From Hermatobates lingyangjiaoensis (lineage: Eukaryota; Arthropoda; Insecta; Hemiptera; Hermatobatidae): a stretch of DNA of 64,000 nucleotides. The stretch is from positions 248,001 through 312,000 of the forward strand of contig JAPFBL010000104.1 in the NCBI GenBank assembly GCA_026182355.1, read 5' to 3'. The first letter of the stretch is position 1. Every line of letters begins with the position of its first letter. The translations under genes and the position numbers were made by a program. Under the pieces are notes generated by a model. The model made no database searches. It had not been told where the DNA came from and worked only from the letters and a program-made list of their open reading frames with translations. Shown here piece by piece: positions 12,105 to 22,028 of this stretch.

Positions 12105-13732
12105 TTACTTTACTATAAGTAAAGTATAGTGATCGTGAAAAAATTCGATCTCGAGATTTTGACGGAATTACATGTTTTGAGGTACCAGAAGTCGTTTTAT
12201 GACGTTTTTACGATGATGTCTGTGTGTGTGTGGGTGGGTGGGTGGGTGGGTGAGTGAGTGTGTTAGTATTGCTTGTTACCACGCTACGGTCCAGAATCTT
12301 TGATGGATCAAGTTGATATTTTACACAAAAATGGGCCTCATAGGAAAGAAGATCCTTATTGTTTGGGAAGAATTATGCATGATGGAAAAGTCACTTTTTT
12401 TGCCAAAAACCGTTTTTTTTAAAACATTTATTTCTCCTAATCTGACAACCCTAGAGTTTTAAAATTTTGACATTATCTTTGAGGTTACAAATGGAACAAA
12501 CGAAAAATATATTCAGAATTTTAAATCAACGGATAATATTTTTTTTTCAATAAAATGTACAAATTTTGACTTATAATTCAATCTCAAACCTTGTGAGAGC
12601 GATACAAGCCATACTGTTTGACGGACAAGAATGAAACTATGCCTATAAATAGAACATTATGTGTAGAATGAGTTGAGATATTTTTTTTCAAAATTACATT
12701 CGCTAAAGGGGCGTTACAGTACGATTTGTGTTTTCAGAAAATGTTTTTTTGACGCTAAACGGCTGATTAAAAAATAATGAAAATTTGACCAAAAATGGAA
12801 CAAAAAATTAGCAATTCATAAAAAAAAAATCATGAAGTTTCAATTATGGGAAAGAGCAATAACGCTATAAAAACTGTTTGTTTATCTTAGAGTAAGAGAT
12901 CACCTGCCCTACTTGTCGAATTTTTTATATTTTTTTTCATTGTTTACATTGACTTAGAAATTTTTTGAGCGAATCCACTGAGATAAAATTGATTTTATAA
13001 AGGAACAGTTTAAATTGTTTATTGACGTATATGAGATGTAAGAGGAATAATATTGTGCAGGAAAATGATAACACTCACTCAGAAAAAAATCGTATATATG
13101 TTACTTGACAAAGGGGAAGGAAAAAGATCTTATTAAATACTAAGAAGCCTTATAAAATTCCCAGTATAATAATTCTATAAATAACCAAAAATGTAAAAGA
13201 TAATTCAAAATTGAAATCTTTCGTTTAGAGATTAATAAATGTAATTATCGTACATCTTAGTTATAAATCACCTTAAAACAACATTTTCTTCGCTGTTTAT
13301 GATGTTTTTCAGAGAAAAAAAGGGTATTTTACTGTTTTAAATTTGAAAATTTTACTTTAATATTCAATGTAGAAGGATGTCAAGTAAACGACGTAAGAAA
13401 TCTACTGGCTATTTGAATAATAGCCATGTTCTCTTGTAGGATAATATTTCGTTTCAAGAAATGTTCACTTTGGTTTTTCAAAAATGTTATTACTGCTGTA
13501 GTTATACTAATTCAATTATTTGCAAATAATAAATTATTTGTGATGTACAAAAATAAGCTTATAAATTGATATGTCCTTCAATCACTATCTGTACTACCTC
13601 ACGAATGAAATGCTAATAATTATATCCTATTTAGATATTTATGTTATGGTTAAATGAGACGTTATGTTTTATATATTCAAGAAATTTGACATTAAGTTAC
13701 TTATAGTAAAGTAGAGTGTAGGCCACTCCAGA
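12105..13732 (-). mobile_element. X element copy 1 (non-coding, Helentron-like)
   Basis: This is a 1.63-kb copy in reverse orientation. In element orientation it starts CTGGAGTGGCCTACACTCTA and ends CTTTACTTATAGTAAAGTAA, an 8-bp hairpin with a 3-base loop. The sub-terminal TACTTTACTATAAGTAA at the 5' end is the reverse complement of the 3' hairpin region. A GT/GGGT microsatellite (12221-12262) lies about 120-155 bp from the 3' end. No ORF of note. T-runs flank both sides. Confidence 0.85.
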
Positions 13733-13787
13733 TTTTTTTATAAGTAATACATCATTCTATTTGGCCTTCATAGTTTCAATAAACGTG

Positions 13788-14230
13788 ATCAAAGTATAGT
13801 GAAAAAAAAAAATTCGATGCCGAGATTTTGGCATATTTATATGTTTTGAAATCCCCGAAGTAGTTTTATGGATGTTTCTTCGATGATGTCTGCGTGTATT
13901 TGTATACATCTTTGATGTGTCAAATTAATATTTAATAGAAAAAATGGGTCTCGTAGTATAGATGTATTCTATTGTTTAGGAGCAATTATATACGATGGGA
14001 AAGTCACATTTTTTCGAAAATATGTTTTTATACATTTTTTTTTTCCTAAACTATTAAACTGGGAGCCTTGAAATTTTGGCTCCATTATGTCAGCTACAAA
14101 AGCTACAACTGAAGAAGTCCTCAGATTTTTAAAAATACTAAACATTTTTTTTTTTAAAATAATTTCAATAAAAATGTAATAATTTTTAATCATGATTGTA
14201 TCCAAAAGTTTTCAGAAGATAAAATTGTTG
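13788..14230 (-). mobile_element. X element, old partial copy 2
   Basis: AAAGTATAGTGAAAAA, ATTCGATGCCGAGATTTTGG and CGATGATGTCTGCGTG match the 3' quarter of X with many changes. It lies next to copy 1 in the same orientation. Confidence 0.6.
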
Positions 14231-14373
14231 AGTTTGATTTTTGTTTTATTATAGTATATTTGAGTATAAGTATACTGATTTTGAAAATCAGTTAATGAAC
14301 ATAAGCTTTGGAAATAATATTTCATAAGATAACGTTTCAAGCATAACCCGTGTTAAAAAATCATGCGTTTTTC

Positions 14374-14650
14374 CTTTACTATAAGTAAAGTGTAGAGAGA
14401 ATGAAAAACTTCGACCTCATACATGCATTGAGGTCCCCGAAGTCATATTATGATATTATTTCGATCATATCTGTGTGAGTGTGTATCCAAAAGTTTGTGG
14501 GGACGGTATAGTCCACAATCTTTGATGGGTGAAATTAATATTTTACACAAAAATGCAATAATTGAAAGGACCTTCAGTTGTTAAAAGAACTGGAAATATT
14601 TTTTTCAATAAAATTTTGGGGAAGTCAAAATTTTATTAAGTGGTTATCTG
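14374..14650 (-). mobile_element. X element, old partial copy 3
   Basis: TTTACTATAAGTAAAGTGTA, GAGGTCCCCGAAGTC, ATATCTGTGTGAGTGTG and ATGGGTGAAATTAATATTTT are the 3' end of X in reverse orientation, diverged. Confidence 0.6.
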
Positions 14651-15207
14651 TGGTCAGATATAGTATCGACCAGAGAATACAACTTTGAATATCGGTTATT
14701 ACTCTAACATTTCTAGATAGAAAATGATGAAGAATTTTTTACATTCTTTTCTTCGGAAAGAACGTAGGTATACTGGTTCCAAGTTGTTATGATGTGAGTT
14801 ACAAGTTAAAAATTCATTCTGTAATCATCTTCATTGATGGAATATTTCTCAACCTCAATTTTCATTAAATTATACCAATGTATTTTTAAAAATATTTTGT
14901 ACGGCTGCCAATGCAAATGAACCCCAATTTTGGTACAAATGACACTACTAAAAGTAAAAACCTACAAATTTGGACAGGCAAATTAATTCACTTATTAATT
15001 TATACGAACTAGATCTAATGCAAGCTTAAACGTAATTGACTAAAATCGTCATTGATTACATTTTGTGTTTTATATTATAAAAACTACCGGTTTTGGATGA
15101 CATCTTTCTTCAACAGCAGCTTAGATAAATGGTTTCAGTATTGGCATGCAAATATCCTAGTATCTGGTGTCACGTTAAAGGCCTCACTCAAATTTCACTT
15201 TAGTCAG

Positions 15208-15235
15208 GTAAAATTTAGGACTCCCAATGTAATAT
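15208..15235 (+). mobile_element. SINE tail scrap
   Basis: TTTAGGACTCCCAATGTAAT matches the SINE tail. Upstream sequence is not recognisable. Confidence 0.4.
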
Positions 15236-15783
15236 CCTTGTGTCGTATCACAAACGGGCAATGTCCAGTCTATGCTGTTATCTTGTGAAACTGCTAATGC
15301 GATAGTATCCAATATTATGTGATTTATTTACATTTTTACTACTGTTTACACTAATTTGTTGATTGCTTTCATCATATTCAGTGTCAAGCTTGTTATTTCC
15401 TATTGGAAGTCATATAAATCAAACATATGACAATTTAAAGTAAAATGTTAGTTTGGTCAAAAATCACGCTTAACGTACTAAGAAAGCCTGTTTTAACTAA
15501 TTATATTTGAATATATTTCTCGTTCCACTAATATTGTCTAAGTTTAGAGATTCCTTTAGAAAGTTGTTGAGTATACAATTCAACATTTCAAAATACACTG
15601 GAGCAGTAGTCTTTGCTTGTGGGAGCAAAGCTAGTAGATGAGGGAGAGTCCCTTGTCTGTTTGTAAACAGATTGAACGAAGGGTCCAATTAGGGTGTGAC
15701 TACACTGATACAAGCTTGAAGTAACCTGAGCTAATATTGAAGGCATTTGAGCAATCATGCTGAGGGTGACGTTCCGAATTCAA

Positions 15784-16150
15784 AAAAAAAAAAAAAAAAG
15801 TTAAAGGTTTATCAATCGAGGGGGCGGAGAAGGAGATGAAAGTAGACGACAAAAAGAAATCGGACCCTATTTACAGAGCTGAGTAGAGAGAGTGGGGAAG
15901 AAATTCAGAGGCTTTTATCAGGGAGTTGGGTTAATATAGAGGGTGTGTAAGCCCCCGAGGGTCTGGGAGGGGGTGGCAATAAGGCGAAAGCCGCCTCCAG
16001 GCCTGGAAGCGGTGAACATTGTGCCTAATGTGACACCACCCCACCTGGGAGTTCCCTCACAAGACAGCCTCTTATCTCCTTCCCCCTGGAGCGGGATTTC
16101 ACTCAAACTAAGTAGGAAAAGTATACAACGACTGATTGACCTACACTTGA
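15784..16150 (+). other. GC-rich block preceded by an A18 run, unidentified
   Basis: After an 18-A run (15784-15801) comes a block unusually rich in G and C for this window, including GAGGGTCTGGGAGGGGGTGG, the near-palindrome GCCGCCTCCAGGCCTGGAAG and CACCACCCCACCTGGGAG. It is read as an unknown retroposed fragment or a foreign insertion. Overlapping ORFs on both strands (15943-16191 plus, 15918-16160 minus) give no recognisable protein. Confidence 0.35.
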
Positions 16151-16984
16151 GATCAATCAAGCTATTCTATGAAATCCTGTTGGAGAAATGATATTGGTCG
16201 CATCGTATTCACGATCATTGCATGTTACATTCAAACCAAAAATTGCGTTTATATAACCCAATCACTTCAAAAAACCTTGTGTCACATTGCTGAATGCAGT
16301 TTACCCAAGCATGTGCATGTGCTACTGCTTTCAATTATTTATCATGGATCTAAATGGATGAAATGGATAAACAACATAGAAATATACAAACAACAAAAAT
16401 GTTGGGATATTGACCAAGGAAATGGTGAATACAATATTCAATGAAAATAGGTATATTCACCAGTTTAAGTAACAATGTATTGGTGTTAGAACCTTTTAAT
16501 TTGACTTATAAAGTAAAATTATAACGAAACTGCACTTTATTATTGCTATTTCGAAGCAAGCCTGCACTACATTTAATATAGTGAAGTTCAGAAAATGTAC
16601 TAATGTACAAACACCAGGCTTGTCTCACCTTAAGGAATGTCTGACGGAAGGAGTAATCACAGAAGTAGCTATCAACAAACACATATAACGACTGAATGCT
16701 GAGATTGAACGACCCTCTACTCTTGTGAAATAGTTCACTTGTGCTGCAGGACTTACATGATAAACCCTACAAGTAGGTTCAGAATACACCCTAATACACC
16801 CTATAAACCCTACAAGTCAAATTCAGAATACATTTGTAGATATAACCATAGTCTACTATTAATACATGACCACGTAATGACGTCTAGACACTTCAGGAAA
16901 GCCAGCTGGTGTAACACAGAGTTCTGGAGGAATAGATCAGGCGTTTGATACCCACTATTTTCCTCAGGGCTGTGCAGTGACCTA

Positions 16985-17420
16985 CTGGAGTGGCCTACAC
17001 TCAACATGACTGTAACTAAATATAATACCAAACTTCTTGGTTATATAATGTCCTATTTAGATATAATATAAATGCCCAAATAGGAGATGTTTATTAACCC
17101 TTCATTATTGGCGGTAGTGCAGGTAGTGTTTGAACCAGTTATCAATATAAACGCTTATTTTAGTAAACGACACAACTGAAACATATAATATGCTTTGCAT
17201 TACCACAACACTGATAAGCCTTACGTAAAGACAAAGAAAAACAAATGTGTTACAAAACCATCTCATACTGGAAAACATGAATTTTGTTCCCATAGCCAGT
17301 GTATCTCATTCATGGTCATCTGTCGTATTACATGGCCAGTGGATCTGGTACATTAATGTTGTTTATCTGACCATCTTGTACATTGAAGAATCAAGCCAAT
17401 GTTTTCACACTAAAGGTGAA
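16985..17420 (+). mobile_element. X element, diverged 5' fragment
   Basis: It starts CTGGAGTGGCCTACACTCAA and continues with TTCTTGGTTATATAATGTCC, AAACGCTTATTTTAGTAAA and ATTGAAGAATCAAGCCAATG, aligning to the first 450 bp of X. The 3' part is replaced by a SINE at about 17430. Confidence 0.65.
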
Positions 17421-17429
17421 AAAATCTGA

Positions 17430-17555
17430 GGACGTCGTACCTTGGATGGACGTTAAGTCTTGGTCACGAGCCAGAGGATTTCATGTACTCCTTAAAGATC
17501 TCTGATTCAACAGGCATTAAGCAGAATTTAGGACTCCCATTGTAGAATATTAATT
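17430..17555 (+). mobile_element. SINE 3' half
   Basis: CATGTACTCCTTAAAGATCT and GAATTTAGGACTCCCATTGT match the 3' body and tail of the 38-kb SINE. It interrupts the X fragment at 16985. Confidence 0.6.
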
Positions 17556-17946
17556 TTGAAGTACTACAAAGGCCACTTCTTGGCCTACAAGTACATATGA
17601 ACTATCCAGGGATGGCCACAGTATACCCTACATCGGAAAAAAGCTACTAGGTTATCGATACGTCTAACAAATCACCTTACTACAGGATAAAACAAAAATT
17701 TACTCTCAAAACAAAAATAAACAGAGTATACCATTTTTGATTAACGATAAATAAGTAACTTTTGAACCTCTGATTATAGATATGTTGATAAAGAAACTGA
17801 TAAAACGAAACAAATATTAAATGAATGAAGTGAAAAGTTTCATTATTGTTATATCAATTATTCATAAAAACTATAACTAGTTCTTGGATAATTTTAGTTT
17901 TAATTTTTTTATAGAATTTAAATATATTGCAAAGTGAGAGGAAGCT

Positions 17947-18244
17947 TAGTAAGGTAGGGTGGAGGGTTGCCGGAGTGGTAACAAGTCTACGGCTATCTCT
18001 TCCATGTATCTGCACCATTTGTAAAGCTCCCAATAAATGATTTATATATTCATTCCTTCTTATAATATTCTGACTGTTAGTAGCTAAATCTAAGATTTAC
18101 TACTTAGTTGCCGGAGTGGTAACAAGTCTACGGCTATCTCTTCCATGTATCTGCACCATTTGTAAAGCTCCCAATAAATGATTTATATATTCATTCCTTC
18201 TTATAATATTCTGACTGTTAGTAGCTAAATCTAAGATTTACTAA
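17947..18244 (+). repeat. SINE-like head with 141-bp perfect tandem duplication
   Basis: GTTGCCGGAGTGGTAACAAG begins at 17966 and again at 18107. The 141-bp unit, down to AATCTAAGATTTACTA, is repeated without visible change. The first unit is preceded by GGTAGGGTGGAGG, which looks like the start of a tRNA-derived head (A-box-like TTGCCGGAGTGG). Confidence 0.75.
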
Positions 18245-19099
18245 TTTGCAAAAGTCAATTTCATTACCAAATTGTACCTTAGACTGGATAATAAACCTAT
18301 TGCATTTGAAAACTGTGTTTAACAAGTCCTTTCCATGACTTCCCTGAAAACATCCACCAGCTCTACAGAAACAGTTCACTAGACCAGTCCAAGTATGCAA
18401 AAATTTACATATTTAAATGCTAAAAACTTTCATAAAGGAACTTTTAAAAGATAGTTATGGGTATTAATCATAACGATCTCTCTATACAGAACTATGACAA
18501 GCATTTCATACTTATTGACAAACACTATGACTATAACAATTAATGCAATAATACTACCCTTAGGAATGTAAATATTAAAAATAACTGTCTTTTATAAATG
18601 AATGAAATGTGTACATAAATTTATTTTCATTTCATTTATTTATTTATTTTCATTTTTTAATATTTAAATTTTTTACCTGACATATTTAGTTTTTATGTAT
18701 ATATCTGAAAAACTTAAGCAAAAATAAATTGCTACGTTAATATATATGTAACATACATTATACATAGACAATATGTATAAGGATAAGTACTTCCAGATAT
18801 AAAATGTGAACGCTGTATACATATTATTATAAATAATAAAAACAATTTATTAGTTCTAAAAAATGAAATGCTGACATTATATTGTATCTATTGTTTGTAT
18901 TAGCATTATCTGGAAAAGGAGTATTAGGCAAGGCAGGCAATATATAGGTTCAGTGTAAACGTAGCCACTACACAAAGCCAGTATCTCTCTTAACTGTTTA
19001 GTATGCAGGTCTAGTTGACGGAGTGTATACCATAGGGAGGAATTATATAGAGAAACCCCTTTCTCTCGCCCTTTCCTCAATATCATTATATCTTTCATT

Positions 19100-19108
19100 C
19101 CCTCTCTC

Positions 19109-19163
<55 letters not shown>

Positions 19164-19260
19164 AGTCACACGAGCACTCTCTCTCTCTCTCTCTCGCTCT
19201 TTCTTAGTCATACACACACACACACATGCACCTCCACTCTCTTACTTACACCCTCTCTCT
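19100..19260. repeat. (CT)n / (CA)n microsatellite
   Basis: Long CT tracts with short CACACA insertions lie before the first (TA)n tract of the PLE cluster. The Ser-Leu-rich ORF across it is an artefact. Confidence 0.95.
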
Positions 19261-19285
19261 TAATATATATATATATATATATATA

Positions 19286-19440
19286 GAATACGTTCAGGGT
19301 GAATCACAAACACAATTACTGTCTCTAATTTTCGGTTGAACCGTCATCAGGAGAGTTGAGATAGGGACAGTAAGTGTGTTTGTTCCTTATTTCTGTGTTT
19401 GTGATTCACCGTGAACGTTTGTTGTCCTTTGGATCGTTTT
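19286..19440 (-). repeat. Family B fold-back, short copy between (TA)n tracts
   Basis: ACGTTCAGGGTGAATCACAA (from 19289) mirrors TTGTGATTCACCGTGAACGT (to 19417). The minus-strand motif at 19322-19354 is UCUC, CUGAUGA, C, GG-loop-CC, GAA, AAUU, A, GAGA: canonical core and perfect stem I. Flanked by (TA)n at 19261-19284 and 19450-19516. Confidence 0.7.
19322..19354 (-). ncRNA. Minimal hammerhead-ribozyme-like motif (family B1)
   Basis: Core CUGAUGA is exact. Stem II is GG/CC with loop UUCAA, palindrome AAUU, cleavage base A, stem I UCUC/GAGA of four pairs. Confidence 0.64.
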
Positions 19441-19449
19441 CCTGTTTAC

Positions 19450-19474
19450 AATATATATATATATATATATATCG

Positions 19475-19516
<42 letters not shown>
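19450..19516. repeat. (TA)n microsatellite between PLE families B and C
   Basis: Two TA runs separated by CGTATATA form the junction of two PLE-type insertions. Confidence 0.95.
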
Positions 19517-19517
<1 letters not shown>

Positions 19518-19520
<3 letters not shown>

Positions 19521-19700
19521 GTACAAAGGCAGCAGGTCTTCCCTTAAGCATATGTTATTAAAATAAGCAGCAGCTTCTGCATTGACCAGTTTCTTGTTGA
19601 CACTCTCTACTTTTCGTATCACTTTGCGGTGAGACTCCGGTAGCTTCCAAAGAAGGTTAGCAAAAGACATTAACACACACAATAAACATAGGTCAAACAC
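19518..19700 (-). pseudogene. PLE ORF N-terminal fragment in inverted arm (family C)
   Basis: The minus strand reads MFDLCLLCVLMSF, WKLPESHRKVIRKVE, KKLVNAEAAAYFNNICLRED and LLPLYTN, then runs into a (TA)n-encoded Ile-Tyr repeat. It is identical over the shared part to 20680-20824 on the plus strand. The KLVN...FN..C..E.LLP.YTN pattern recurs in family D, so it is a conserved N-terminal region of PLE proteins and not a host gene. Confidence 0.7.
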
Positions 19701-19760
19701 GAAAAACTAAATCTTAATCACTGTATTAATCACTAAATTAACAAACTAAATAAAAATGCG

Positions 19761-19796
19761 TACAAGCTTTCGGCTCTCATTGGCCATCTTCAGGTA
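19761..19796 (-). ncRNA. Minimal hammerhead-ribozyme-like motif (family C, inverted arm)
   Basis: On the minus strand: UAC, CUGAAGA, U, GGC-loop-GCC, GAA, AGCU palindrome, U, GUA. It keeps the core and a 3-bp stem I. It is identical to the motif at 20584-20619 in opposite orientation. Cleavage activity is inferred only. Confidence 0.6.
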
Positions 19797-19922
19797 TAAA
19801 CTAAAATTAATAAAGTCTAAAGCACTATAGTTAGAATAAAATAAAATATTTGAACAATGTCTAAAAAAATTACTGTACTACAGGAAGTGAATCTAAAGTG
19901 GGAGTGAGGGGAAGGGGAGGTC

Positions 19923-20417
19923 AGTCAGCCAACTATATATAATATTCAAACTACCAACGAGCAGGACAAGATAAGGCTGACTATATATTATAGAAGTAAA
20001 AAGACATCGGACCTACTACTCTACAATAGACCGAGAACTGAGACCCCGGAGCTACAACGTAGTCACCTTGTGTATGAGTACAAATGCAGTATAGGGGACT
20101 GTGCAACCCTCCCATCCTCATACATAGGGATGACTACTACGAAGCTTTCGCGGCGTCTAACTGTCCACCTGAGCACTGGGGCCCCTAAAAACCATACGGA
20201 GGACGCTCACCGAGTAAGACTGACGAGGCAGGCCCTGATTGAGGGCACTTCCATTCTGCAAGTGTGCCACGAGCCTGGCAGGTTACATATACTGGAGGCT
20301 CTGTATATTAAAGAATGTAACCCCAGGCTAAATGTCCAGAGCAATGATTTCAACTCTGTGCCTAGCTTTAAGAATTTTGACAATACTTTCAAGCTTGTAA
20401 GGGAGAGAGGGAGGTGA
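19923..20417 (+). pseudogene. PLE GIY-YIG endonuclease domain, N-terminally truncated (family C)
   Basis: The frame is open for 165 codons to the stop at 20415-20417. It reads EQDKIRLTIYYRSKKT, then LVYEYKCSIGDCATLPSSYI (the first motif with a CxxxxC knuckle), YIGMTTTKLSRRL (the second motif with the catalytic Arg), and LHILEALYIKECNP with the conserved metal-binding Glu. This is a PLE-type GIY-YIG nuclease, the element's nicking enzyme. The RT is absent because the inverted left arm replaces everything upstream. The domain itself looks intact and the arms are nearly identical, so the insertion is comparatively young. The first in-frame Met (20070) is internal and not a real start. Confidence 0.88.
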
Positions 20418-20583
20418 ACGAACCACAGGTAGTTTTGGCCGACCCTGTCGCCATGCATACCTCCCCTTCCCCTCACTCCCACTTTAGATTCACTTCCTGT
20501 AGTACAGTAATTTTTTTAGACATTGTTCAAATATTTTATTTTATTCTAACTATAGTGCTTTAGACTTTATTAATTTTAGTTTA

Positions 20584-20619
20584 TACCTGAAGATGGCCAA
20601 TGAGAGCCGAAAGCTTGTA
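20584..20619 (+). ncRNA. Minimal hammerhead-ribozyme-like motif (family C, direct arm)
   Basis: UAC (20584-20586) pairs with GUA (20617-20619). Core CUGAAGA is at 20587-20593, stem II GGC/GCC at 20595-20597 and 20606-20608, GAA at 20609-20611, palindrome AGCU at 20612-20615, and the cleavage-site base U at 20616. Stem III would form only between two molecules. Confidence 0.62.
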
Positions 20620-20679
20620 CGCATTTTTATTTAGTTTGTTAATTTAGTGATTAATACAGTGATTAAGATTTAGTTTTTC

Positions 20680-20826
20680 GTGTTTGACCTATGTTTATTG
20701 TGTGTGTTAATGTCTTTTGCTAACCTTCTTTGGAAGCTACCGGAGTCTCACCGCAAAGTGATACGAAAAGTAGAGAGTGTCAACAAGAAACTGGTCAATG
20801 CAGAAGCTGCTGCTTATTTTAATAAT
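20680..20826 (+). pseudogene. PLE ORF N-terminal fragment in direct arm (family C)
   Basis: The plus-strand copy of the same N-terminal piece (MFDLCLLCVLMSF to AAAYFNN) is cut at a (TA)n tract about 15 residues earlier than its inverted partner. It follows the hammerhead-like motif by about 60 bases. The start of the ORF therefore sits inside the terminal repeat, as expected if PLE copies are transcribed from tandem arrays. Confidence 0.7.
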
Positions 20827-20866
20827 ATATATATATACGAGTATATATATATTAGTATATTTAGGA
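20825..20866. repeat. (TA)n junction between PLE families C and D
   Basis: TA-rich tract with a short GAGTATATA interruption lies between the right arm of C and the outer end of D. Confidence 0.85.
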
Positions 20867-21135
20867 AGCAATCCTTCATTTATACAGGTTTGATTAAATA
20901 ATACGCCATATTTACGGTTGACTAGTTTCCTTGTGTATTTCTCAAGGGATCTGAATAATCTTCTTGTACAAACATCTAAATTGAATAGAACATTTCCAAT
21001 GGTTCCATTGTCTTTAAATCTTGCATTTCCACTAATTTTACTATTGTCACAACAGTCACAACTAGTACTATTACTATTACTACTACTACTACTATTATCA
21101 CTACTATCGACATGTTTCGACTGCTCGTCAGTCAT
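20851..21135 (-). pseudogene. PLE ORF N-terminal fragment (family D, inverted arm)
   Basis: It reads MTDEQSKHVD, a Ser/Asn-rich run coded by a (TAG)n-like microsatellite, CDCCDNSK, then FRSLEKYTRKLVNRKYGVLF, NQTCINEGLLPKYTN, and ends in (TA)n. The second half matches the family C N-terminus in pattern (KLVN, FN..C, E.LLP.YTN). The first codons lie inside the hammerhead-like motif. The mirror copy is at 21357-21583. Confidence 0.68.
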
Positions 21136-21145
21136 CTTCTGGATA
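21105..21145 (-). ncRNA. Minimal hammerhead-ribozyme-like motif (family D, inverted arm)
   Basis: The minus-strand copy of the 21347-21387 motif has stem I UAUC/GAUA, core CAGAAGA (one change from CUGAAGA), stem II GACUG/CAGUC, GAA, palindrome ACAUGU, and cleavage base C. Confidence 0.6.
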
Positions 21146-21346
21146 ATGAGGTTCTTTGCTGAGTTGTTGGTATTTACTGCAGTTGTTGATCAGCTACGAG
21201 TGGTCTAATGGTGGGTTTCGGTAATCAGTTTCTGATTGGTCCCTACAACCAGCCAATCAGAAACGGATTACCGAAACCCACCATTAGACCACTCGTAGCT
21301 GATCAACAACTGCAGTAAATACCAACAACTCAGCAAAGAACCTCAT

Positions 21347-21387
21347 TATCCAGAAGATGACTGACGAGCAGTCGAAACATGTCGATA
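21347..21387 (+). ncRNA. Minimal hammerhead-ribozyme-like motif (family D, direct arm)
   Basis: Stem I TATC (21347-21350) pairs with GATA (21384-21387). Core-like CAGAAGA is at 21351-21357, spacer T, stem II GACTG/CAGTC with loop ACGAG (21359-21373), GAA at 21374-21376, palindrome ACATGT at 21377-21382, and cleavage base C at 21383. The core differs from consensus at U4. Confidence 0.62.
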
Positions 21388-21579
21388 GTAGTGATAATAG
21401 TAGTAGTAGTAGTAATAGTAATAGTACTAGTTGTGACTGTTGTGACAATAGTAAAATTAGTGGAAATGCAAGATTTAAAGACAATGGAACCATTGGAAAT
21501 GTTCTATTCAATTTAGATGTTTGTACAAGAAGATTATTCAGATCCCTTGAGAAATACACAAGGAAACTAGTCAACCGTA

Positions 21580-21583
<4 letters not shown>
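21357..21583 (+). pseudogene. PLE ORF N-terminal fragment (family D, direct arm)
   Basis: The plus-strand mirror of the preceding ORF runs from MTDEQSKHVD to KLVNRK, where it is cut by a (TA)n tract. The apparent start codon (21357) is within the ribozyme-like motif at 21347-21387. Confidence 0.65.

Positions 21584-21616
<33 letters not shown>
21583..21616. repeat. (TA)n between PLE families D and E2
   Basis: Pure TA tract at the end of the family D right arm. Confidence 0.9.
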
Positions 21617-21619
<3 letters not shown>

Positions 21620-21710
21620 CAAATTCAATAATATATCAACCGTTGGATAGAATAGGTGTATAATGTAATCGGGATTCGGTCAATTTTCCAGGATCAAAAT
21701 CAAACTCTCA

Positions 21711-21753
21711 ATGCCGACGTTTCGGTTTTATTTAAAACCTTTTTCATAGGCCT
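21711..21753 (-). ncRNA. Degenerate hammerhead-like motif (family E2, inverted arm)
   Basis: The minus strand has GGCC, CUAUGA, an A run, a stem GGUUUU/AAAACC, GAA, ACGU palindrome and C. The core lacks one base relative to CUGAUGA and stem I does not pair, so activity is doubtful. Placement within the PLE arm equals that of the other families. Confidence 0.4.
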
Positions 21754-22028
21754 ACAAAGGAGAAACAAGTCGTTTTTTAAAAGAAAGACTTTATCAACAT
21801 TCTTATTCAATAAGAACTAATAAAAGTAACGCCACTGCTTTAGCATTCCATGCCTTAAACGAAGGTCACATGTTCGATTTTGAAGAAGCAATTATAGTAG
21901 ATAAAGAACAAGATGAGCAAAGAAGAAAGACCCTCGAAATGCTATATATTAAAAAAGATCTAAGTTCAGTTAATCATAGAAGTGACATTACCAATTTGAA
22001 CACTATTTATTCAGGAGTGTTAAGTTGA
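21750..22028 (+). pseudogene. PLE GIY-YIG endonuclease fragment (family E)
   Basis: In frame to the stop at 22026-22028 it reads YKGETSRFLKERLYQHSYSI, the part of GIY-YIG around the second motif and catalytic Arg. ALAFHALNEGHMFDFEEAII and RRKTLEMLYIKKDLSSVNHR follow, the latter with the conserved Glu. The first motif is missing because the inverted arm begins there. It has no Met start and is too divergent from family C to be the same lineage. Confidence 0.8.

Larger units (their letters stand above)
19556..20824 (+). mobile_element. PLE copy (family C): inverted terminal repeat - GIY-YIG body - terminal repeat
   Basis: Two near-identical 366-bp arms face each other: 19556-19921 (inverted) and 20459-20824 (direct). 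They enclose about 540 bp coding for a GIY-YIG endonuclease. Each arm contains a hammerhead-like motif and the start of the PLE ORF (MFDLCLLCVLMSF onward). This is how a 5'-truncated PLE copy with an inverted partial terminal repeat at its 5' end looks. The left arm's coding strand runs on past 19556 to LREDLLPLYTN before entering (TA)n at 19516; the right arm enters (TA)n at 20825. Confidence 0.85.
20909..21583. repeat. PLE family D fold-back: two 331-bp terminal repeats head to head, no body
   Basis: Left arm 20909-21239 and right arm 21253-21583 are near-perfect reverse complements with a 13-base loop. Each carries a hammerhead-like motif and an N-terminal PLE ORF piece. The left side runs on to about 20851 before (TA)n. 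No endonuclease or RT sequence lies between the arms. Confidence 0.85.

Noticed and set aside
19023..19286. Ser/Leu/His-rich ORF at 19.0-19.3 kb
   Set aside because: It is translation of CT, CA and TA microsatellites.
20207..20482. 91-codon minus ORF
   Set aside because: It is a shadow of the family C endonuclease frame on the other strand.
20918..21208. 96-codon plus ORF and its mirror at 21284-21628
   Set aside because: They are opposite-strand shadows of the family D N-terminal ORF across its (TAG)n-like tract.
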